A stretch of DNA of 17,278 bases from Planctomycetota bacterium. GTDB lineage: Bacteria; Planctomycetota; Planctomycetia; Planctomycetales; Planctomycetaceae. The stretch spans positions 1 through 17,278 of the forward strand of contig QWOR01000202.1 in NCBI GenBank assembly GCA_003669575.1, read 5' to 3'. The stretch's first letter is position 1. Each line of letters begins with the position of its first letter. The translations under genes were made by a program, and so were the position numbers. This document shows positions 1-8,082 of this stretch, piece after piece. Under the pieces are notes generated by a model. That model did no database searches and was not told the DNA's origin. It saw only the letters and a program-made list of their open reading frames with translations.

Positions 1-994
1 CAGCCAGGAGTTCGGTGGCCCGGTGGTACTGGGCACTCAGGCCGCGGATCTCATCCAGCCAGTGAGGGATTCCCTGATTCCGGTCGATGACCCGATGGAG
101 CGAGCCCGCCAGTGTTTTGAGCTTAATCTCGCCGAAACGCAGCGAGGTCAGGTCGGTCAACAAATTACGGGGAGTCAACCGGTCGACTGTCTCGCCCGGC
201 AATGATTCGAGTGGAAATGGACGCTCGTAGAATGGCAGCTCGAGAGACTCAGCGGCCCTGCGATCGTTGGGCGCGATATACAGAATCTGGGGTTTGATTC
301 CCGTCTCGGCACAGAATGTCCCGACCCAGAGCGGCCAGTAAGGTTCGTCCTCCGGAAGCAGACATTGATTGAAGACAAGCAGGATCGATTTCTCTTCCAG
401 GGCGGCCTGGCGAAAGAACTCTTTAACGGCCGCGTCATTGTATTTCTGCTGTGTGAGAACCGCTACCAGTACATCGGCACAGCGGCGAATATGATCGGCT
501 CGTTCCCAGTTGATGCGGGCATCGCTGTCGACATCCGGGGTGTCGAGGATTAGCAGGTTGGCCGGAGTCTGGTCGCACTCGCGAATGAAGAGCCAGTTAT
601 TGCTGTCCTCCTGGAGCGGCTCGTCGGGGGACTCCCACTCTCGCAGGTGAAAGCCAGGAAAGATCTGCGCCAGATTGTGGGTATCGCGAAATCCACGAGG
701 GATCAGGCAGGTCGGGTGTTTTGTCCCCGAGGCCAATGGGCTGGTGGCGCTTGCCCGAAATCCAGCGAGATGATTAAACACCACGCTCTTGCCGATGTTC
801 GTCCCACCAACCACAGCAACCACCAGAAACGACTGGTCGGACAACTGGGGTACGAGCTTGCGGGTCAGCAACTCGTACCACTCCCGCCCTGCCAGAGGAG
901 GCAATGTTGTCTTCTGACTCTGTGCGTCGAGCGCTGTCACTGCCCGTGACAGCTGCTGAACCAATTTGGCACAGGCCTGAAAGTCGGCAGTCAT
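1..994 (-). CDS. Dynamin-like / TrmE-Era-type P-loop GTPase, C-terminus cut by window edge
   Basis: The first 331 codons are in the window; the C-terminus lies beyond base 1. The start is the ATG at 994-992, about 50 residues before the nucleotide-binding core; no clear Shine-Dalgarno sequence precedes it. The G1/P-loop is GGTNIGKS near residue 59, inside the hydrophobic strand LVVAVVGGTNIGKSVVFNHL. A G3 motif reads LLILDTPDVDSD, followed by ADVLVAVLTQQKYNDAAVKEFF, a pattern typical of dynamin-like bacterial GTPases. The strand ILLVFNQC sits where G4 (NKxD) is expected, but the specificity Asp is not obvious. The product probably binds and hydrolyses GTP and may act at membranes, but no membrane segment is visible in the part present. 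Function is unassigned. It lies 243 bases downstream of the histidine kinase on the same strand, so a shared transcript is possible. Confidence 0.8.
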   Translation of the reverse strand, partial: MTADFQACAKLVQQLSRAVTALDAQSQKTTLPPLAGREWYELLTRKLVPQLSDQSFLVVAVVGGTNIGKSVVFNHLAGFRASATSPLASGTKHPTCLIPRGFRDTHNLAQIFPGFHLREWESPDEPLQEDSNNWLFIRECDQTPANLLILDTPDVDSDARINWERADHIRRCADVLVAVLTQQKYNDAAVKEFFRQAALEEKSILLVFNQCLLPEDEPYWPLWVGTFCAETGIKPQILYIAPNDRRAAESLELPFYERPFPLESLPGETVDRLTPRNLLTDLTSLRFGEIKLKTLAGSLHRVIDRNQGIPHWLDEIRGLSAQYHRATELLA

Positions 995-1237
995 GGGGTG
1001 GGTCGAGTGAAGCGACGAGGTGGAACGTTCGTTGGTCTCATGACGACGAACCAGATGCACATCAGCATAGCAGACCACAACCGCCGCATGGCAGTAGGCG
1101 AGGCATCGACTTTCAGGATGAGGCGTTTAGGGGGAACCCGTGGTTCAATCGGTGATACGCACTCGGCCCGATGAAGCGTCCATCCTGCGATGGAAGTGAA
1201 TGGCCGGAGGGGGGCAAAGTGACTCGAACTGCGAGGT

Positions 1238-2047
1238 TCAGCCAGCCTTCTGCGTAACGCTGGGGCGAACCAGAGTGGGGGCCGGGATCATCGGGAAGCG
1301 GAGCGTAAAGGTCGTGCCACGTCCCACGGTACTTTCCACCCGGATGCGGCCACGGTGGGTGTCGATGATTTCCTTGCACAAAGCCAGACCCAGACCACTG
1401 CCTCCCTGACCTTGTTCATCAGGAGTTTTTGTGGAGAAAAACTGATCGAAGATGCGAGGCAGTTTGTCCGCTGGGATACCACTGCCAGTGTCGCGAACAG
1501 TAATCTCGCTGGTGTTGGATTCCCGGTTGAGCGAGACACCAATGTGAAGAGATCCGCCCCCATCCATCGCCTGCCGGGCGTTAATGATCAGGTTGATCAG
1601 GACCTGCTGAATCTGGCCTGAATTCACCTCGGCCCAGACATTCTCATCGAAATTCTTCTCGAGTCGAATACGGTGGACCTGTAAGTCCTTCTCGACCAGT
1701 ATCAGCACATCCTCAACTAGCTGGCTCAGACGAAACGCTTCTCGTTGCGTTGTCTTGCCTCGGGCATAGGAGAGCATCCCTGTCGTAATCTTGGCAGCTC
1801 GGTGCCCCGCGCTCAGGATGCGGTCAAAGGCCTTGTCACGCGTCGCGGGTTCCTTGTGACGCAATCCCATTTTCGCGTAGTTGATCACCGTCATCAGGAT
1901 GTTGTTGAACTCATGCGTGATCGACGAGGCGAGTGCGCCGACCGATGTCAGCTTTTGAGCCTGCATCAGTTGTTGCCGCATCTCTACCAGCGCGAGTCGC
2001 AGCTGGTTGTTTTCCTGACGCAGTTGGTCCAGTTCACTCGTAGACAT
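1238..2047 (-). CDS. Soluble sensor-less histidine kinase (HisKA + HATPase_c)
   Basis: The product of 269 residues is a two-component kinase core. Residues 5-32 (LDQLRQENNQLRLALVEMRQ) look like a coiled coil. The H-box SSITHEFNNILMTVINY follows, with His45 as the predicted phosphoacceptor. The ATPase domain has an N-box (INLIINARQA, 151-160), a G1 box (VRDTGSGIP, Asp186), an F-box (IFDQFFSTK) and a G2 box (GGSGLGLALCKE, 215-225). There is no transmembrane segment, PAS, GAF or receiver domain, so the input must come from a partner or from the coiled coil. The frame stays open upstream to a GTG at 2170 (41 more residues), but that stretch looks like non-coding sequence and the ATG at 2047 sits directly before the coiled coil. 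HEFNN in the H-box is common in NtrB-like and hybrid kinases. No response regulator gene is nearby. Confidence 0.88.
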   Translation of the reverse strand: MSTSELDQLRQENNQLRLALVEMRQQLMQAQKLTSVGALASSITHEFNNILMTVINYAKMGLRHKEPATRDKAFDRILSAGHRAAKITTGMLSYARGKTTQREAFRLSQLVEDVLILVEKDLQVHRIRLEKNFDENVWAEVNSGQIQQVLINLIINARQAMDGGGSLHIGVSLNRESNTSEITVRDTGSGIPADKLPRIFDQFFSTKTPDEQGQGGSGLGLALCKEIIDTHRGRIRVESTVGRGTTFTLRFPMIPAPTLVRPSVTQKAG

Positions 2048-2320
2048 GGCGGAATCCCCAGAACGCTCAGGTGTATCTGTATGGGGTATCGTTCCGGTGA
2101 TTTGATGAGGTTCAGAGCCGGATGATTGTGCGGCACAGGGAATCGGAAATACGTGACTCAGAATCCTCACAAAGAGGCCGCGTCGATATTGTCATCCGGA
2201 ACAGTCCGGAAAGTGAGGGTGAGTTTTCCGAGCAAGTCGAGGATTCTCTCCGTCGGAAAAGTCAGCCCCACTTCTCCGCTGTGACACGAGTCGTCGACCG
2301 GCAAGTATTGTCAGTTCATG
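2048..2320. other. Intergenic region upstream of the histidine kinase
   Basis: Together with the terminator below this makes a gap of about 350 bases without a convincing gene. It contains a short inverted repeat at 2195-2210 (TCCGGA, 4-base loop, TCCGGA). Flanking 6-base arms CCTCAC (2165-2170) and GTGAGG (2213-2218) could extend it into a larger interrupted stem. The kinase promoter must lie here or within the upstream open frame, but I cannot point to convincing -35 and -10 boxes. Confidence 0.4.
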
Positions 2321-2354
2321 AAAAAGGCCAGCGACTGAGTGACAGTCGCTGGCC
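2321..2354 (-). terminator. Intrinsic terminator of the ABC transporter operon
   Basis: A perfect 12-base-pair stem (GGCCAGCGACTG with CAGTCGCTGGCC) and a 5-base loop lie 42 bases past the stop codon of the last operon gene. Read on the minus strand the stem is followed at once by five T residues (bases 2325-2321). This is the strongest transcription terminator in the window. Confidence 0.9.
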
Positions 2355-2395
2355 TGAAACGGTTCAAATCGAAAGTCAAAATCTTCCTACAGTTG

Positions 2396-3757
2396 CTAGT
2401 TTTCACCTGCCCATCGGATGAACTTCTCTCGCAACTCCGCTCTTTTACCGGCAAAGGTCGGGTCAACCCAGAGTTCTTTGAGTGGGAAGTTGTCTTTGGG
2501 CAGGCCGTCTCGGACACGTTCCAGAATCAGCAGGGACTTGATGGCCTCTTCTGTAATTCCCTCGTCGTTGTAGAGCAAGATGCTGTTTCCATTTCCCTCT
2601 CTTCCCGCGGTATCAATGACATTCTGCAGAAGCTGAGTTCCCGTTTCCAGCAGTTTTCCTGCTTGCTCCAGGTCGCCCTCTTCCTTGAATGCCTTCTTAC
2701 CTTCGTAGAACAAGCGACGCGCGTCGATCATTTCCTGCTTCTGCTCGATGTCGCAACGCAGCTTCCAGTAGAGATAGTTGGTTGTCCCGTGGTAACGGCT
2801 CTGCCAATGCAGTTTGTCGGCGAGTGGCTGGCCGTCTTCCTTGGACAATTTCTCAAGGTCTTCTCGCGATCCCTCCAGTGTGAACATGATCCCGTTGCCA
2901 GCAGCCGCGAAGACTTTGCGACCGTAAACCGTGGTCCACTCCCGGAGCGCATTGGCCCATGCACCCTTGGCATTGTCGTCGAAATATCCGTCTTCTTCAC
3001 GCGCTCTCGCATAGTCCATGAGTGAGTGGTAGGGGTACGACATGAACAATGGCAGGTCCATCTTGTGCTGTTCAATGTCTGTCCCTTCGACAACGGCATT
3101 CGCTTTGGTGTACCAGTCCTGTGCGACCAGGTAGTTGTCCTTGTTTTCGGGATTCACTTCTCCATCGCCCTTGCCCTGCCAACGGCTGGTGTCCGGGTCT
3201 GCCACGAAGAACTTGCGATACTGTTCCTTCTCGTCAGCGGAGCCAATCTTTTGACCGAAGAACCGCCCGCACTCGAAGAACAATTCGGGGAATTGCGTGT
3301 TTCGTTCGGTCCCTCTTTGCAGATACTTGGCCCCTTGTTTGACCCAGAAGTACCGGTCTTCCACGGCATCGCATTCCGCAGAGACGTTGAATCCCAGGTT
3401 CCATGCCTGGTACTCCCACACCTTCTTAAAGTGCGGTTGCAGCAGAATAATTGACTCTGCTGTCTGCTGGAGTTTCGACCAGTTCTTCGTCACGCGATGA
3501 TGTTCTGCTTCGCTCCAGAGAATACTGGCTGCGATCCCGCGGAATCCCAGCAGAACCAAATTCATGGTCGAGCTGGCAGGGTCCACTTGCCCGAGCGTCG
3601 CTTCGCCCAGGCTGTACTTTTCACGCAGGTCGGAGACGACTCCTCCGGTGCCGGGCGTTCCTTCGGAGGGTTTCCCCAACAGGATCACCACGACCATGAG
3701 AGCCAGAATCCCAAGTCCATAGACCAGCTTTCGCTGGCCCGAAGTGAGGTTGTTCAT
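2396..3757 (-). CDS. Membrane-anchored, helix-rich protein of the ABC transporter operon
   Basis: I do not recognise a named family in this 453-residue protein. An N-terminal hydrophobic segment (about residues 11-28, LVYGLGILALMVVVILLG) after a short positive stretch suggests an uncleaved membrane anchor with the rest outside the cytoplasm. A second hydrophobic stretch lies at about 66-80. The remainder is rich in charged and aromatic helices (for example KNWSKLQQTAESIILLQPHF, then KKVWEYQAWNLG), resembling tetratricopeptide-like repeats, though no repeat is clear-cut. The ATG overlaps the permease stop codon as ATGA (3757-3754), so translation is probably coupled and the protein likely works with the transporter. 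A role as an extracytoplasmic partner or substrate-recognition subunit is an inference. The operon terminator follows its stop. Confidence 0.75.
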   Translation of the reverse strand: MNNLTSGQRKLVYGLGILALMVVVILLGKPSEGTPGTGGVVSDLREKYSLGEATLGQVDPASSTMNLVLLGFRGIAASILWSEAEHHRVTKNWSKLQQTAESIILLQPHFKKVWEYQAWNLGFNVSAECDAVEDRYFWVKQGAKYLQRGTERNTQFPELFFECGRFFGQKIGSADEKEQYRKFFVADPDTSRWQGKGDGEVNPENKDNYLVAQDWYTKANAVVEGTDIEQHKMDLPLFMSYPYHSLMDYARAREEDGYFDDNAKGAWANALREWTTVYGRKVFAAAGNGIMFTLEGSREDLEKLSKEDGQPLADKLHWQSRYHGTTNYLYWKLRCDIEQKQEMIDARRLFYEGKKAFKEEGDLEQAGKLLETGTQLLQNVIDTAGREGNGNSILLYNDEGITEEAIKSLLILERVRDGLPKDNFPLKELWVDPTFAGKRAELREKFIRWAGEN

Positions 3758-5397
3758 TTTGCCTCCAATTCACGAATCTGCAGGCCGAAGTAACCGATGA
3801 TGTATGCCGGAATGAAGAATCCCAGCGTAATGAGCAGACTGGGCAGCACGCACGACGCCAGCGGAACGTCAAAGCCGTTCGCCAGGTAGGTCGATGCGTC
3901 AAAAATACTAATGTCGGGGATCACATACTGAGCCAGGTACAGCATCGCGTAAACCCCCGAATCCAGGGTTTCGATGACGGTTTTTGTGATTGACTCATCC
4001 AGTGGGGTTGATTCATTGAGACCAGTCACGAGACGGTAGAAGGCTTCCACTGAACCCCCTCCAACGACTTCTCCTCCATCCGAGTAGTACTTCCCGAGTC
4101 GCATGATCAGACCGTTTTTGAGGAACACCCCGAGAATCAAAAGTCCGAATGTGGTGAGTGTAGCCACTGGTCCCTTCAGGATGCAGCTGGCTGTGGTCCC
4201 GATAGTGATAATCAGAACGAGCATCAGCCATGTGGTGAAAATCGTCTTCCAGTACCCGACCGCAAATGAACGGTCTGGCATTCGCACAAACAAGTCACCC
4301 GGGCTGACGCCCAGGTACTGACCAGCATCGAGGCATTTGATTTCCACATTCAGATTGCCGTTGGCCACCAGATCCTTGAACAAATCCGCCGTTTTCGTGG
4401 TTTCTCCATCAAGGTATGAAATGGTCCGGGGGATCAGAATCAGATTCTCCGTTTGATTCTCCTTCAGATCATGAGCGATTTCGCTAGAGAATTCGTTGAC
4501 GGGTTGAACTCCCAGACGCACTCTCTGGTTCGTTTCGGGGTTCACAAGGTCGATACTGAATTCGATCTGCGTGGCAATATCTCCCTTGTACGACCGGAAG
4601 GCCTCGAAGGCATATTCAAGTCGCAGATCCTGATCATTCGGGAAATCGGATTCTTTCAGTCCTTGGAACTGCCACATGGCCAGCTCTTTGGTGCCACCCG
4701 CGATAAAGCGACGGAGGTCGAGCATGTCCCCCACGTTCACTCCGGTGAATAGATCACCGTTCTGGTCGAGCATCTTCATGCCCCCGAATCTGGGGACACG
4801 TGAAATCAGTTGTCGCTGGGATCGTTCCGGGACAACGCGGAGAATCCAGCCATAACCGACCACACTGACGACCAGTAAGATCGCTGTGATGACGAACGAG
4901 TATCCTGCAATACGGCCGAGTACCACTTCACTCCGGCGGACGGGTTTCGTGACCACTGTGTGCAGCGATCGATCTTTGATATCTGCCGGAAGTCCCCAGC
5001 ACGACAGCAGCACTGCCAGCGGGAGTAACATCCAGCGAATGGTGGTGATGACAAAGCTGATGTACGCCTTCGCGGGTGTCGTGTCGTCAGAATCCCCAAT
5101 GAACCAGCCTGCGAACATGAACAGGACGAGGAACACTGCGCCGATCCAGAGGGCCTTGCGACGAACGGACTCACGCGTTGTCAGTGTTGCCAGAGCGAAA
5201 ATGCGTTGCGGAGAGACGAGGATCAAGTCCGAAAGTGCTCGGCCGATAACGCCGAAGAATTCCGATAAACCCCGTTTTCCTCCACCCATCAGGCTGGAGA
5301 CACCACCCACAAACGTCCCAATGACTGAGATGACGCAGAGGATCAACGCCCACTGCAAGATGACGTTAAGCAAAGGATGATTGGTATCGAATGGCAT
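3754..5397 (-). CDS. ABC-2 / NosY-like transporter permease with a large extracytoplasmic domain
   Basis: This 547-residue membrane protein is the probable permease for the ATPase encoded upstream. Hydrophobic segments are visible at about 11-30, 83-100, 112-134, 164-186, 385-405, 411-428 and 513-538. Between the fourth and fifth lies a hydrophilic domain of about 195 residues. The stretch DIKDRSLHTVVTKPVRRSEV (139-158) between segments 3 and 4 is the cytoplasmic coupling region typical of ABC-2 permeases related to NosY (COG1277), in which exporters remodel or extrude substrates. The ATG at 5397 is preceded by an AAAGGG stretch about 8-13 bases upstream. A GTG at 5469 would add 24 residues but without better support. 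The 224-base gap to the ATPase gene holds no convincing gene. The substrate is unknown. Confidence 0.85.
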   Translation of the reverse strand: MPFDTNHPLLNVILQWALILCVISVIGTFVGGVSSLMGGGKRGLSEFFGVIGRALSDLILVSPQRIFALATLTTRESVRRKALWIGAVFLVLFMFAGWFIGDSDDTTPAKAYISFVITTIRWMLLPLAVLLSCWGLPADIKDRSLHTVVTKPVRRSEVVLGRIAGYSFVITAILLVVSVVGYGWILRVVPERSQRQLISRVPRFGGMKMLDQNGDLFTGVNVGDMLDLRRFIAGGTKELAMWQFQGLKESDFPNDQDLRLEYAFEAFRSYKGDIATQIEFSIDLVNPETNQRVRLGVQPVNEFSSEIAHDLKENQTENLILIPRTISYLDGETTKTADLFKDLVANGNLNVEIKCLDAGQYLGVSPGDLFVRMPDRSFAVGYWKTIFTTWLMLVLIITIGTTASCILKGPVATLTTFGLLILGVFLKNGLIMRLGKYYSDGGEVVGGGSVEAFYRLVTGLNESTPLDESITKTVIETLDSGVYAMLYLAQYVIPDISIFDASTYLANGFDVPLASCVLPSLLITLGFFIPAYIIGYFGLQIRELEAK

Positions 5398-5621
5398 GGT
5401 CGATTCGATCCCTTTCTGGTTCAAAACAACTGGAATGAATGGAGGATTGACCAGAGGCTGCCCCAGCACCAGAACAAGTCAGAGCAGAAAGATGAATCTT
5501 CTGATGTTCGGCGTCCGGTTCAATCGATCCGGATTCTGATGGCATAAACTGACGAATGGTCAACTCGTCAGCAGGGGATTTGCATCCTTCTGAGGGGACG
5601 CACTCACTGCGATTCCGAGAC

Positions 5622-6542
5622 TCAGGCCTTGGGCGTTTCGCCCGGTGCGTAACGGCGACCGGGACGAGCCTTGCTCTCCTCAATGGTTCGCAGGAACAGG
5701 TCTTCCAGATTGACCACTGGAGAAGAACTGCTGTGAAGCGAAGCACCATGCTTCTTCAGCACCGCTTCAACTTCGGCCTGTGCGGCTGGATCGAGCTTCG
5801 AGGTGATCAGCTGGGTCTCTCCCTTTGACTGGAGCAGATCCTTCACATCGCCGAGAACCTTCAACTCGCCGCCATACAGGATCGCGATCCGGTCGCACAC
5901 GTCTTGAACGTCCTGGAGCAGGTGGCTGCACATGACGACCGTCTTCCCCTGGTCACGCAACTTCAGGATCAGGTCTTTGACCTCGCGGGTACCCAGTGGG
6001 TCCATACCGCTGGTTGGTTCGTCCAAGATCACCAGTTCGGGATCATTGATGAGGGCCTGGGCCAGACCGATGCGCCGGGTCATCCCCTTGGAGTACTCTT
6101 TCAGTTGACGACGACGGGCGTAATTCAGCCCAACCATCTCAATGAGCTTGTCTTTTCGCTCTTTCCGTACAGCTGCCGACATATTGAACAGCCGGCCATA
6201 GAAGTCGAGCGTTTCGTCCGCATTCAGGAAGCGGTACAGATACGATTCTTCGGGCAGATAGCCGATTCGTTCGTTCTTGCTGACATCGTGGGCCTGCTTG
6301 CCCAGGATCTTGATCTCCCCCTCGGTGGGGAACAACAGCCCCAGAAGCATTTTCAAGGTGGTCGTCTTGCCGGAGCCGTTCGGACCCAGCAGACCAAAGA
6401 TTTCCCCCTTCTTCACTTCGAGGCTCAGGGAGTTCACGGCCTTGACTTTGGCCCGACCCCAGAAGTCTCGATAGATCTTCGTGAGGTTGCGGATTTCAAC
6501 AACGGATTCTGCAGACATTGAGATGCTGACCCCCAGCTCCAT
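5622..6542 (-). CDS. ABC transporter ATP-binding protein (CcmA-like family)
   Basis: The 306-residue ATPase powers the adjacent permease. Walker A is GPNGSGKT (53-60). The Q-loop position reads GYLPEES (94-100), with Pro-Glu replacing the usual Gln, as is common in the CcmA/NatA-like branch. The signature is YSKGM (150-154) instead of LSGGQ. Walker B is VILDEP (171-176), and the switch histidine is in CSHLL (His207). About 90 C-terminal residues continue past the core, a normal accessory region for this family. Two starts are possible: ATG at 6542, preceded by GGGGAGG about 12 bases upstream, and ATG at 6518, which would remove eight residues. I prefer 6542 because of the ribosome-binding sequence. 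It is the first gene of the three-gene unit that ends at the terminator near 2330. Confidence 0.92.
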   Translation of the reverse strand: MELGVSISMSAESVVEIRNLTKIYRDFWGRAKVKAVNSLSLEVKKGEIFGLLGPNGSGKTTTLKMLLGLLFPTEGEIKILGKQAHDVSKNERIGYLPEESYLYRFLNADETLDFYGRLFNMSAAVRKERKDKLIEMVGLNYARRRQLKEYSKGMTRRIGLAQALINDPELVILDEPTSGMDPLGTREVKDLILKLRDQGKTVVMCSHLLQDVQDVCDRIAILYGGELKVLGDVKDLLQSKGETQLITSKLDPAAQAEVEAVLKKHGASLHSSSSPVVNLEDLFLRTIEESKARPGRRYAPGETPKA

Positions 6543-6611
6543 CGGAACAGAAGACCTCCCCGTGAGGGCGACTTATGATTCGATGGGCCTCAAAAACGGT
6601 GACAAATGATC

Positions 6612-6627
6612 CGGAAGGAGTCTTCCG
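6612..6627 (-). terminator. Weak hairpin downstream of tgt, possible terminator
   Basis: A 6-base-pair inverted repeat (CGGAAG, loop GAGT, CTTCCG) lies 57 bases past the tgt stop and upstream of the ATPase gene. On the minus strand it is followed by GATCATTTGTC, which is not a good T tract, so termination here is uncertain. Confidence 0.25.
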
Positions 6628-6683
6628 TTGAATTCCGCCATAACGAATGAGATGAGTGGATGTTCTAGCGGAGTGCACACACT

Positions 6684-7814
6684 CTATGGCTCGACGGGAC
6701 ATGATTCAAGACTCCGCTTGAATGCCGCGCGATATTCGTTCAAGCGATTCTGATGGATAGCTGTTCGAAGCTCTCTGACGATTCTCTGGTAGAACGCCAG
6801 ATTGTGGACGGAAAGCAACATCGGGCCGAGCATCTCACCCGACTGGAAGAGATGACGCAGATAGCCTCGGCTGAATTGCGTGCATGTTGGGCACTGGCAT
6901 TCGGGATCGAGCGGCGACTGGTCCCGCATGTGCTTCTTGTTCCGCAGTTTCACGGCTCCCACGCTTGTAAAAGCGGTGGCGTTGCGGGCATTGCGGGTCG
7001 GCATCACGCAGTCAAACAGGTCCACGCCCCGGCAGACCGCCTCGATGATATCGATCGGTCGGCCCACCCCCATCAGATAGCGGGGCTTGTTGACCGGAAG
7101 CATCGGAACCGTAAAGTCGAGAGTATCGTACATCTCGACCGGTTCTTCTCCGACGCTCAGCCCGCCGATGGCGTAACCCGGAAACTCAATCGGCAGCAAT
7201 CCTTGAGCGGAGTACTCCCGCAAGGCCCGGTCTGTCCCCCCCTGCAGAATCCCGAACAATGCCTGATCGGGCCGCTTCTGAGCATCCCGGCAGCGACGGG
7301 CCCAGGCTGTCGTCCGCTCGACTGCTGCCCGCATCCGCTCACGAGAGACATCATGCGGTGGGCACTCGTCGAGGCACATGATGCAATCGGCCCCCAAGTC
7401 CTCCTGGATCGCCACAGCCTTTTCGGGCGAGAGTTGCAGTAAACTCCCGTCAATGTGGGACTTAAAGACGACCTGTTCGTCATTGATCTGCCGCAGCTCC
7501 GCCAGACTGAAGACCTGAAAACCGCCACTGTCGGTCAGGATCGGCCCGTCCCAGTTCATCATCCGGTGCAGTCCACCCAGATCACGAACGACTTCCGGGC
7601 CGGGGCGCAGGGCCAGGTGATAGGTGTTCGCGAGGATCTTCTGGACCCCGATCGCCTTTAGCTGCGACGGCCAGACACCTTTGACGGTCGCCTTGGTCCC
7701 GACAGGCATAAACGCCGGAGTCTCGATCACCCCGTGCGGAGTTTGCCACAGACCCATCCGCCCGGCGGTACCCGAGTCGGTGGCTTGCAGTGTGAATTGA
7801 AAATCGGTGGGCAC
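6684..7814 (-). CDS. tgt: Queuine/preQ1 tRNA-ribosyltransferase
   Basis: The enzyme exchanges guanine-34 for preQ1 in the anticodons of tRNAs reading NAU/NAC, a step in queuosine synthesis. The 376-residue product matches the usual bacterial length. TDSGGFQ (94-100) contains the general-base Asp95. GVGRPIDIIEAVCRGVDLFDC runs to Asp268, the nucleophile position, before VMPTRNARN. The zinc site is C306, C308, C311 and H337. The frame is open 51 codons further upstream to 7967, but that extension is Cys- and Gly-rich, unlike the family. I therefore chose the GTG at 7814, which gives the typical start (V/M)PTDFQFTLQATD. The tRNA-Arg gene is divergent just upstream. No other queuosine gene is adjacent. 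A QueG-like iron-sulfur protein lies 7 kb away but is probably a distinct paralogue. Confidence 0.97.
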   Translation of the reverse strand: MPTDFQFTLQATDSGTAGRMGLWQTPHGVIETPAFMPVGTKATVKGVWPSQLKAIGVQKILANTYHLALRPGPEVVRDLGGLHRMMNWDGPILTDSGGFQVFSLAELRQINDEQVVFKSHIDGSLLQLSPEKAVAIQEDLGADCIMCLDECPPHDVSRERMRAAVERTTAWARRCRDAQKRPDQALFGILQGGTDRALREYSAQGLLPIEFPGYAIGGLSVGEEPVEMYDTLDFTVPMLPVNKPRYLMGVGRPIDIIEAVCRGVDLFDCVMPTRNARNATAFTSVGAVKLRNKKHMRDQSPLDPECQCPTCTQFSRGYLRHLFQSGEMLGPMLLSVHNLAFYQRIVRELRTAIHQNRLNEYRAAFKRSLESCPVEP

Positions 7815-7971
7815 GGAACAGTCACAAGAGCAGGGCTTCACATTGCAATTCAGGACCAGCCCCGAATTACGCCCGCAGATGCTATCCGCCTCGCCCCCAT
7901 CAAGCCACCCGCACAACCTCGAAGACCCATCCCAGCTGCCTCCCCACTTCCTCACTCCGCCTTTCACATCC

Positions 7972-8000
7972 TTGCATCACAAACCAAAACCATAGACAAT
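7972..8000 (+). promoter_or_regulatory. Possible promoter of the tRNA-Arg gene
   Basis: TTGCAT (7972-7977), a 17-base spacer and GACAAT (7995-8000) resemble sigma70 -35 and -10 boxes and end 9 bases before the mature tRNA. The match to consensus is only moderate. Confidence 0.35.
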
Positions 8001-8009
8001 CGCTCTTCG

Positions 8010-8082
8010 GCACCTGTAGCTCAATGGATAGAGCATCGGTCTTCGGAACCGAGGGTTGGGGGTTCGACTCCCTCCGGGTGCA
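8010..8082 (+). tRNA. tRNA-Arg (anticodon UCG)
   Basis: The full cloverleaf can be drawn. The acceptor stem GCACCTG pairs with CGGGTGC (one T-G pair). The D-stem is GCTC with GAGC. The anticodon stem is TCGGT with ACCGA, around loop CTTCGGA, giving anticodon TCG at 8043-8045 (reads CGA). The T-arm contains TTCGACT. The discriminator is A8082. The 3' CCA is not encoded; the next bases are CTT. The gene is followed by a region with a possible transposase relic, consistent with the use of tRNA genes as insertion hot spots. Confidence 0.96.

Noticed and set aside
2339..3025. Plus-strand open frame (228 codons) opposite the anchored ABC partner
   Set aside because: It runs antisense to the operon gene and through the terminator hairpin, and has no recognisable protein features.
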